DNA from: an uncultured Pseudophaeobacter sp.
GTDB lineage: Bacteria; Pseudomonadota; Alphaproteobacteria; Rhodobacterales; Rhodobacteraceae
Direction: 5' to 3'
Assembly: GCA_905479575.1 (NCBI GenBank)
Contig: CAJQNB010000007.1
Span: 1 to 64,000, forward strand
DNA: 64,000 bases
The notes beneath the pieces were generated by a model. The model had not been told where the DNA came from and ran no database searches. It saw only the letters and a list, made by a program, of their open reading frames with translations. The position numbers and the translations under genes were made by a program. This document shows, piece after piece, positions 54,468 to 63,100 of the stretch (positions within the stretch are counted from its first letter, which is position 1; each line of letters starts with the position of its first letter).

Positions 54468-57400
54468 CCTGCTCGTGCTTTGCGGTTTGCCCGCATCGCC
54501 CGCCGTTTCGACATGGTGTCGGATTTGGCGGCCTGCGCGGCCTCGTCTTCTACCGGATCATCGGGTTTTGTGCTGCCGCCTGCAAGGGTCTCGATATGGG
54601 TGGCGAGCCCGGCGAGGGTTGGGAAGCGGAAGATATCGGTGATCGACAGTTTGTTGACCCCCAGTGCCGTCCGAATGTCGCGGTGCGATTGCACCGCCAG
54701 CAGCGAATGGCCGCCCAGAGCAAAGAAGTTATCCTGCGCGCCAATCCCGTCTACGCCCAGAATTCGGGACCAGACCTTGGCAATCTCGGCCTGTACCCCA
54801 GCGCCAAGGGGTGCCACTTCTGCCGCCGCTTGGGGCGCTTTGGGCGCAACCAATTTCGGATCAGGCAGCGCCTTGCGGTCGATTTTCTTGTTCGGGGTCA
54901 GCGGGAAAGCATCAAGCGCCACAAGATGAGAGGGCACCATGACGGCGGCAAGATGGCGGGACAGGTTCTGCTTGATCGCGGTCAGATCCGCCGGTTTGTC
55001 GCTGTCTTGGGTGATGTAACCCACCAGTTGCGCGCTATCGCCCAACTGTCGCTCGACCACAACCGCGCCGGTGACATGGGGCTGGCTGGCCAGGGCGGCT
55101 TCGATCTCACCCAGCTCAATGCGCTGGCCACGGATCTTCACCTGATGATCGGTGCGCCCCAGGAAGGCCAGCTGGCCCGCAGCCGTCCACCGGACCAAAT
55201 CGCCAGTGCGGTAAAGGGGGCCAGTTGCAAAGGGCAGCTGCACAAAGCGATCTGCAGTCATCTCAGCCCGTTGCCAATAGCCCGAGGTGACACCAGTGCC
55301 GCCAATATACAGCTCACCCGCCGCCCCCATGGGCACCGGGCGCTGAGCGGCGTCCAGCACATAGACCTGGGTATTGGCCAGCGGCGTGCCGATAACGGCG
55401 GTGCCGCCAGACAGATCATACTGACCAGACAGAGGGGTCGAGGTGGACCAGATGGTGGTCTCAGTAGGGCCATACATATTGTGCAGCTGCGCCGGCGTCG
55501 CCTCCTGCAAGGCGCCGACGAGATCCCCCGGCAGGGCTTCGCCGCCCACCAAAAGATGCTTGAGTCGCCCCAGCACCATGCGGGCCTCATCATCCTGCAC
55601 CAGCATCCTTGCCATCGAGGGGGTGCACTGCATATGGCTGACAGCGTGGCGCATCATCTGCGCCGAGAGGGAAAAGTCATCCGGTGCCAGCTCTTGCGGG
55701 GTATTGGCGCGGCGCAGCACTTCGGCCAGCGGCTTCAATCCCTCCAGCACCACTTCTGGCGCAATGCCATAGTCGATCAGACAGGCGATCTCATCAACGC
55801 CGATACGTTTCAACTGCTCGGTGCGGACCAGGGCGTCTTCAACGGTGCCAAACAGGCCAGACTCCTCAAAATAACGCTCAAAGGCAAACTCCAGGATGGC
55901 CTCCAGCTCCTCCGCGCTCAGCCCGTCCAGTTGCATATCAAAGGCGTTATTGACCCCCTTGGGCCGTTTGAAGGCGGGGAAGGCCCAGGCGTATTGCTTG
56001 ATCAAGCCGGCGGCCGAGCGCAGGTAATCCTTCATCGGTTCACGGGCGATGCGGCGGGATTCTTCGCGGGTTTCAGCCAGATAGCTGTGTAGCATCAGCG
56101 TCACCTTGAAATCCGCCGGATCATGGCCCGCAGCGCGCAGGGCGTCGTGATAGATGCGGATCTTGCCGCCGACTTCCTCAATGCTTTGCCCCAACAGATG
56201 GGTCAGCACATTGGCGCCAATCTCACCAGCTTCGCGCCAGGTGTCGGGGTTGCCAGCGGTGGTGATCCAGACCGGCAGCTCCCGCGATACCGGGCGCGGC
56301 TGGGTGACAACACCATGCATGGAGCCATCCTTGCGGGGAAACTCCACCTCGTCACCGCGCCACAGTTTGCGCAGGGTCTCAATACAGTCATACATCGCGG
56401 GTTTGTTGGCCGGCGGGGTGTTTTCCGGGCGTAGCACAAAATCATCGGGCTGCCAGCCCGCAGCAATGCCCAGTCCGGCACGGCCATTGGTCAGGTTGTC
56501 GATCACCGACCATTCCTCGGCCACACGGGCGGGATGGTGCAGTGGCGCCACACAGGACCCGGCGCGCACGCTGAGATTGCTTGTGACCGCCGCCACCGCT
56601 GCCCCGGTCACGGCAGGGTTTGGGTAGGGGCCACCAAAGGCGTGGAAGTGGCGCTCAGGTGTCCACACCGCGTTAAAGCCATTGGCATCGGCAAACTTGG
56701 CGCCTTCCAGCAGCAGGTGGTATTTGCGCGGGCCTGGGCCATCGTCATTGCCCCAGTAAAACAGGTTGAAATCCATCCGCCGGTCCGAAGTCGCAATGGG
56801 TCCATTGGACAGCTCCAGGCGGCTTTCATCGCTGGAAAGCACCAGCTTAAAACCGCGTGACAGGGTCCAGAACAGCTCCAGCACCGAGATGTCAAAAGAC
56901 AGCGAGGTCACCGCCAGCCAGGCATCCCCCGCCTTGTGAGGAATGCGCGCATCCATGGCGGCAAAGAAATTGGCCACATTGTCCTGGCGCACCATGACGC
57001 CCTTGGGGGTGCCGGTGGAGCCGGAAGTGTAGATGAGATAGGCGAGATCGGCGCCGGTTGCGGCGCTGGTGACGTTTGTCGTCACAGCCTCTGATGCTGA
57101 CGGGCCATCCACTGGCAGGCTATCTACAGTGACGATTTTGGCCTGGGTTGCGGGCAGCTCTGCGCGCAGAGCATCCTGCGTGACGACAACGCTGGCCTGA
57201 CTGTCCGACAGGTAATGGGCGATCCGGTCCCGGGGGTAGGCCGGGTCCAGCGGCACATAGGCGGCGCCGGTCTTGAGCACCGCCAGCGCCCCGACCATCA
57301 GATCGGCGGAGCGTTTAATATAGAGCCCCACATGGGCGCCGGGTTTGACGCCGATCTCCTGCAACTGGCGGGCCAGGGCATTGGCCCGGGCGTTGAGGCC

Positions 57401-59110
57401 CGCGTAGCTGTAGCTTTCGCCTTCAAACACCAGGGCTGTGGCCTCTGGCGTGCGGGCAACCTGGGCCTCAAATGCCGCTTGTATGGTTTCTTCGGCAGGC
57501 AGATCGCAGGCGGTCTGGTTCCAGTCTTCCAGCAGCACTCGGCGTTCTGTTTCCGGCAGGATCGACAGATCAGACAGGGGGCAATCCCCGCCAGAGCAGA
57601 GGAGAGATGCGATGACACCCAGCGCGCTTTCAAGCCGCGCGGCGAGCAGCTCCGTGGCCTGAGCATCGAGCCGGGTGTCATCTACATGTAGCGCCAAGGC
57701 GCTCTCAACCAGCGAAACGGTGGCGATGCAGCCTGGCAGGGCAGCATCCCGTTCCGCTGAGAACCCGATTGCCGGCATGTCTTGCGCGCAAAGCTCTGGG
57801 GCGCGGGCCACCAGATCCAGGGCAAAACCGCCAAACCTGCGGGCCTTTGCTACGTCTATATCTATCTGAGTCGCTAATCCGTTAACAGATGAATCGCGTG
57901 TCACCTGCAGCGGAATCCAGTTGGAAACCACCTGTGCTGCCGCGCCCTGAGCCGCCAGCGGTGTGGCAAAGGCGATATCGGCCTGATCTGCGCCAGTGCC
58001 CAGCAGCGCCCAGGCCAGGGTTGCGGCAAGGATCTGTGTTTCGGTGAGGTCAACACCGGCTTCTTGCGGCAAGGTCAGCGGATAGCGCGTGGTGCCTGCA
58101 GGCCTGTCATGGCGAGCGGCCAGCGGCACCGTGACGGGTTGCATCGCGGCCAAAACGCGGCGCCAATGAGCCTCGCTGCCTTGGCTCTGCCCCAGGGTGG
58201 TGGCGACGTCATTGGCCGCTTGATCATGCAGCGCCGGCAGCTGTTGGCCGGTTGTAAACAGGGTCGGCAGATCGAGGCTTTCGCCGTCAAGTGTGGTGAT
58301 ATCTTCCAGCGCAATGGCACCATCAGCGGTGGCAACGCTGACAACCGCGCCAGTCACGCTAAGCAGGGAGCCTGCCGGACTGCTGCCCTCAGTAGGGGTG
58401 GCCTTACCCACGCGCAAAACCTGATCAGACAGCAGCAGTTTGGCGCAGCCAAGTGGGTTCCAATAGGCGCCATAATCCAGCCCGCGCACAAGGCGGCTCA
58501 GGTTTTGACTGGTCTGGGAAAAATCCAGAATTCCCCCAGCGGCCGGACGGTGATCCCGGGCAAAATAGCTGCGCTGGGACAGATCCTGCGGCTGGCGATG
58601 CAGCGCATCCGTGCTCAGCTGCTCCAGCACCTCGCCAAAGCTGTCCATGGCAGCGGCGTAGCATTTGGAGTTGAGACTAAAGGCGGTCTCATCCTCGGCA
58701 ATATCAAACAGGCGCTGGGCGAGGATGTCGCCCTCATCAATGCCGCCCTCCATCACATGCCAGGTAATGCCATGCTGCGCTTCGCCAGCCATAATCGCCC
58801 AGTTGGGTGTGTTCAGACCAGCATAGCGCGGCAGCGGGCCATCATGGAAATTCACCGCGCCTTTGCGCGCCAATGCCAGCACCGGATCTGGGATCACCCG
58901 CAGGTTGGCAATCGAGAGCAGCCAATCATACGCGTCAGTGACTTCAGTTGGGTCCGTGAGCACGGGCAGCGCCTTGCCCTCGGCCCAGGCGCGGATGTCG
59001 CTGTCGGTCGAAACCACCGCCTGAATCTGGTGGCCACGGGCCAGAACGGCTTCGGCGCAGCCGATCAATAGGGATTCATTGCCGATGACGACACAGGAAA
59101 ATTGGCTCAT
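54464..59110 (-). CDS. NRPS: formyltransferase, condensation-like, A domain split by luciferase-like monooxygenase, carrier
   Basis: The product has 1548 residues. Residues 1-275 resemble methionyl-tRNA formyltransferase, with the catalytic pattern Asn87-x-His89 (VNFHDGPLPRYAGLN) and an Asp near 126. Residues about 310-500 look like part of a condensation domain without a clear HHxxxDG. The adenylation domain starts near 535, with A3 YTSGSTGTPKG (694-704) and A4 FDISVLELF. At about 778-1115 it is interrupted by a luciferase-like monooxygenase (FNLFYWGNDDGPG, TPERHFHAFGGPYPNP). It then resumes with A5 NMYGPTETT (1211), A7 YRTGDLVRW and A10 PNKKIDRKAL. A carrier (FFALGGHSLLAVQ, Ser near 1469) and a basic tail follow. 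No thioesterase is present. Confidence 0.9.
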   Translation of the reverse strand: MSQFSCVVIGNESLLIGCAEAVLARGHQIQAVVSTDSDIRAWAEGKALPVLTDPTEVTDAYDWLLSIANLRVIPDPVLALARKGAVNFHDGPLPRYAGLNTPNWAIMAGEAQHGITWHVMEGGIDEGDILAQRLFDIAEDETAFSLNSKCYAAAMDSFGEVLEQLSTDALHRQPQDLSQRSYFARDHRPAAGGILDFSQTSQNLSRLVRGLDYGAYWNPLGCAKLLLSDQVLRVGKATPTEGSSPAGSLLSVTGAVVSVATADGAIALEDITTLDGESLDLPTLFTTGQQLPALHDQAANDVATTLGQSQGSEAHWRRVLAAMQPVTVPLAARHDRPAGTTRYPLTLPQEAGVDLTETQILAATLAWALLGTGADQADIAFATPLAAQGAAAQVVSNWIPLQVTRDSSVNGLATQIDIDVAKARRFGGFALDLVARAPELCAQDMPAIGFSAERDAALPGCIATVSLVESALALHVDDTRLDAQATELLAARLESALGVIASLLCSGGDCPLSDLSILPETERRVLLEDWNQTACDLPAEETIQAAFEAQVARTPEATALVFEGESYSYAGLNARANALARQLQEIGVKPGAHVGLYIKRSADLMVGALAVLKTGAAYVPLDPAYPRDRIAHYLSDSQASVVVTQDALRAELPATQAKIVTVDSLPVDGPSASEAVTTNVTSAATGADLAYLIYTSGSTGTPKGVMVRQDNVANFFAAMDARIPHKAGDAWLAVTSLSFDISVLELFWTLSRGFKLVLSSDESRLELSNGPIATSDRRMDFNLFYWGNDDGPGPRKYHLLLEGAKFADANGFNAVWTPERHFHAFGGPYPNPAVTGAAVAAVTSNLSVRAGSCVAPLHHPARVAEEWSVIDNLTNGRAGLGIAAGWQPDDFVLRPENTPPANKPAMYDCIETLRKLWRGDEVEFPRKDGSMHGVVTQPRPVSRELPVWITTAGNPDTWREAGEIGANVLTHLLGQSIEEVGGKIRIYHDALRAAGHDPADFKVTLMLHSYLAETREESRRIAREPMKDYLRSAAGLIKQYAWAFPAFKRPKGVNNAFDMQLDGLSAEELEAILEFAFERYFEESGLFGTVEDALVRTEQLKRIGVDEIACLIDYGIAPEVVLEGLKPLAEVLRRANTPQELAPDDFSLSAQMMRHAVSHMQCTPSMARMLVQDDEARMVLGRLKHLLVGGEALPGDLVGALQEATPAQLHNMYGPTETTIWSTSTPLSGQYDLSGGTAVIGTPLANTQVYVLDAAQRPVPMGAAGELYIGGTGVTSGYWQRAEMTADRFVQLPFATGPLYRTGDLVRWTAAGQLAFLGRTDHQVKIRGQRIELGEIEAALASQPHVTGAVVVERQLGDSAQLVGYITQDSDKPADLTAIKQNLSRHLAAVMVPSHLVALDAFPLTPNKKIDRKALPDPKLVAPKAPQAAAEVAPLGAGVQAEIAKVWSRILGVDGIGAQDNFFALGGHSLLAVQSHRDIRTALGVNKLSITDIFRFPTLAGLATHIETLAGGSTKPDDPVEDEAAQAAKSDTMSKRRAMRANRKARAG

Positions 59111-60129
59111 TTTGGATCCTCCGAAACCGGGGAGTGAAGGCGCGTTTCACATGGGGGTGAGGGCTTGTGCGACACAGGCGCAAGGGAATGTGAGATAAGA
59201 TCTTTCAGGAAATGATTGGGATCGGCCTGCGGCTTGCCCTGCACCAGACGGCGCAGTGCATAAAGACCGGTGCCAGCAATGCGGGCCAGGGTGGCAAGGG
59301 CGGCATAGGCGCGGCCATGGGATTTGGCAAAATAATGGCTGCGCGACTGGAACCAATAGGCAGGGGTGCGGTCCCAGTCTTTCATGCCGGTCGAGGCAGA
59401 GCCCAGATGGGCAACCTGACTGTCCGGCACATAATGGGTCCGCCAGCCCGCCTGGGCGGCGCGACGACACAGGTCGGTCTCTTCGAAGTAGAGGAAAAAC
59501 GTCTCGTCAAAACCGCCGATATCTTCGATCACCTGGCGGCGGATCATCAGGCTGGCACCAGCGGTCCAATCCACCTGGGTTTGTGTCCGCGGCATCTCCA
59601 TCGCCACCACCCAGGGGTGCAGCAGCCGGGTAAAGACACCGGTGCGTGCGGCCATTTCGAACTCACCCGCGATCGAGGGAAAGCGAAAGGCGGTGCGATG
59701 GGGTGTGCCATCGGTGCCATGCACAAAAGAGCCCGCCAGCCCGGCACCGGGGTGATCGGCCAGAAAATCACGCAGGGTGCGCATGGTCTGCCCCTGCACA
59801 AAGGCATCCGAATTCAGCAGGTAATAATAATCGGGTGCGGTGCCATCCGACAGGCCAGCGGCAAAGCCGATGTTCATGCCGGCACCAAAGCCACCATTGA
59901 CCGGGGATTGCAGCAGTCTGATCTTGTCACTGGCCTGCCAGCCACGTTGCGCCGCCCCGGCCTGCAGCGCCTCCCAGGAGCCATCCCCCGAGCCATTGTC
60001 GATCACCAGAACCCCACCCGAAAGATCCGCCATCTCCACCAGGGCAGCCTCGGCAGCCCGGAGGGTCATCTCCGGGGTGCGGTAGTTCAGGATAATGGTG
60101 AGAATGCTGCCTGTGCTCATCTGGGTCAT
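59107..60129 (-). CDS. Glycosyltransferase family 2 between the PKS and NRPS genes
   Basis: This 340-residue enzyme is of the rhamnosyltransferase (WbbL-like) type. It has TIILNYRTPEMTL at the start, the nucleotide-sugar motif LNSDAFV near residue 110, and WTAGASLMIRRQVIEDIGGFDETFFLYFEETDLCRRA as the acceptor and catalytic region. It overlaps both the PKS and the NRPS genes by four bases (ATGA on each side), so it is embedded in the assembly-line operon. It may glycosylate the polyketide-peptide product or add sugar to a polysaccharide with which it is linked. Confidence 0.87.
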   Translation of the reverse strand: MTQMSTGSILTIILNYRTPEMTLRAAEAALVEMADLSGGVLVIDNGSGDGSWEALQAGAAQRGWQASDKIRLLQSPVNGGFGAGMNIGFAAGLSDGTAPDYYYLLNSDAFVQGQTMRTLRDFLADHPGAGLAGSFVHGTDGTPHRTAFRFPSIAGEFEMAARTGVFTRLLHPWVVAMEMPRTQTQVDWTAGASLMIRRQVIEDIGGFDETFFLYFEETDLCRRAAQAGWRTHYVPDSQVAHLGSASTGMKDWDRTPAYWFQSRSHYFAKSHGRAYAALATLARIAGTGLYALRRLVQGKPQADPNHFLKDLISHSLAPVSHKPSPPCETRLHSPVSEDPK

Positions 60130-63100
60130 TCCGCGGCTCGCGAATAGGGCGCCTGTAGATCGGCGTCCTTGGGGGTTGGCTGTGGTGCCTGTGGATCACT
60201 GGCCAGCCGGGGCTTCAGCGCCGCGGCCAGGGTGCTCACGTTGGGCACCAGCACCATGCTGTCATGGTCCCCGGGCACTTCGATCACTTCCAGTCTGGGC
60301 ACCCAGCGGGTCCAGTCATTGTCGGCAAAGACATATTCCCGCTCGCAGCTGACCCAATTGCCGCCCGAGACCTGCCAATGGCGGTCCAGTGGCGGGCGCA
60401 GCAGTGTGAGCGGGCCGTTCCAGGGCTGCAGCGCGTAGTTTTCGACCGAGTGCCGGAAAGCCAGCTCGATCTTGCGGTTGTTGAAAGCGGGCGCTTGACC
60501 GGTTTCTGCCGGGGCCTGGCGGCGTTTGCTCAGCTCCCACAGGATGCGGTTTTTGGCCCATTCCAGCAAATAGCCCGCGCCTTTGCGGCGTAGCTCCTGC
60601 AATTTGATCAGCGCCTTGTCGACAGGTTTCAGGCTGGGGCGTACCGGCAGCGGCGTGTCGAGCAACACCAGCGCCGCCGTTTCTTCGCCGGCTGCCTGCA
60701 ATTGCTGGGCCATTTCATAGGCGGTGATGCCACCACCCGAAAAGCCGCCCAGCAGATAAGGCCCCTGAGGTTGGATCTGCCTGATCTCGGCCAGGTAATC
60801 GGTGGCCGCTGCAGCAATGCTGGTATGCGGGGCCTCCTCGCCGATCAATCCACGGGCCTGGAGGCCGTAAACCGGGCGCTCGCCGCCCAGTTCCAGCGCC
60901 AGATGGCGCAGGTTCAACACATTGCCAAACATCCCGGCCACCACAAAGAACGGCGCGGCATCAGTGCCGGACCCGGGGTGCAGCATCACCAGATGGGAAT
61001 GGGGCACCGCTGCATTTTGGGCGGTCTCCTGGCCGGACTGAGCCGTGGCATCGCCCTGTGCAGCACCTGCGCCGCGTTGGATCAACAGATCAGCCAGGGC
61101 GGCAACGCTGGGGGCCTCAAACAGGGTCGACAGCGGCAGGTCCACATCATAGTGGCGTTTGATCTGCGCAAAGAGCCGCACCGCGATCAGCGAATGGCCA
61201 CCCAGATCAAAGAAGCTGTCCGCCACCCCAACCTGGGTGACCCCGAGCAGGCTTTGGAACAGGGCTGCCAGGTGCTCTTGCACCGGGGTGGAGGGCGCCA
61301 CATAGTCTGTATCCAGCTGGGGGCGCTCAAAGCTCTGGCTCTCATCGGCCACGGCCTCTGCACGGCTTTGCGCTGTCTGTTCAATCAATGACGGCAGATC
61401 CAGCGAAGAGACCACAATTTGCGTGCGGTTTGTCGCGAGCGCGCGCACCATCGCCTCTGGGCCCTCGGCCGCGCGGATGCCATTGGACAGGTTCAGCTGC
61501 AACCGGCGTTCGTCTTCCGACAGAGGCTGCGGCGCGGCACTGGCCACAAGGCCCAGGGCCTCGGCGCTGTGGTCGGCATTGGTTTGGGGCGGCGTGGCTT
61601 CAAAGCCTCCGGCAAGCCGGGTCATCTGGAAATCTGTAATCTCAACCAGCACCCGACCCTCAGTGTCGGTGAGGGTAACATCAAAAGCTGCGCTGTCGCT
61701 GGTGGCGCCAGAACGCAGGCGCATATGGCTGCAAATCTCTGTGGTCAAAGGCGCCCGCACCAGGATGCTGCGATAGCCCAGCGGCACCCAAAGATTGCGG
61801 CCCTCATAGCCCGGCGCCAGGGAGATGGCCCAGCCGGTGGCCAGATCCATCAGACCGGGGTGCAGCAGGCAGTTATCATCCTGCGCTGCCGGGGGCAGGC
61901 GCAGATGGGCCAGGCCTTCTGTCGGGGCTTCAGCGGGGCCAAAGGCGGTCTGTTGCAGCACCTGCCAGCGGGGACCAAAATCCAGATGTGCCTCTTGCGG
62001 GGAATGCAGCGGCTTGTCGGCCGTGGCGTGCGCCACCTGCGGGCAGCGGGCCTGGATGGCGGCGAGATCCAGCGATGGCGGCTGCTTGCTGTCGGGGTGT
62101 TTGCAGTCGGGCAGTAGGGTGATTTTGGCCTCGGCGTTGAGCGCATAGCCCCCCGCAGAAAGGGCGCTGTGGGTGGCAAAATCATAGCCCGTATCCTGCG
62201 CCTGCAGCCGCAAAACCACCGCGCGCGGGGTCGGTTCCGCGACCACCAGGGGCCGCAAAAAGGTGAGGTCCCTGATCTCAAACGGCGCTTGCAGGTCCTG
62301 TGCCGCCAGCGCCTCGGCAATCCATTCGATATAGCCGGTGCCGGGTACCAGCGCGGTGCCGCCTTTGGTGCGGTGCTCATTCAACATCCAGGACTGGTTT
62401 GCGTCCAGCCGGCTGGCAAAGATCGGATTGCCAAAGGCGTCGAATCCGATCTCGTCCAGCAGGGGCTGGGCGCAGCTTTGGCGCTCAGATGGGGCGGTGC
62501 CGCCCTGACGCGCGGCCATGGCTTCGGCGGCCATGCCGGTATCGGCCCAGACACCCCAGTCAATGGCGACAACCCGGGTCTGATCGCCCTGGCGATGGGC
62601 GGCATAGGCGTTGAGATATTCATTGGCGGCGACATAGTCGATTTGCCCGGCGGGCCGGGTGACCGTCGAGGAGGAGGAAAACAGCAGCATCAGGTCAAGG
62701 CTGCCGTCGGGGAACAGATCGTCGAGCACCCGCAGGCCGGTGACCTTGGGGGCCAGAACCCGGGCGATCTGCGCCTCTGATTTGACCAGGATCGGCCCAT
62801 CGTCGATGACGCCAGCGCCATGGATCACCCCGTTGAGGTGGCCAAATTCGGTCTCGATTTTGCGTAGGGCGCTGCCCATTTCGGCGCTGTTGCAGATGTC
62901 TGCGGCCAAGGGCAGCACGGCGCCTGAGCCGATGTCTTCCAGCTGTTGCACGGCGCGGATGCGTTGGGCGATGCGATTGGCGGGGCTGTGGCTGGCCAGA
63001 TAGCGCGGCCAGTCGGCGCGCGGCGGCAGGCCCTGACGCGAAACCAGCGCCACCTTGGCATCATAGTGACGCATGAGATGCGCCGCCGTGGCCAGGCCGA

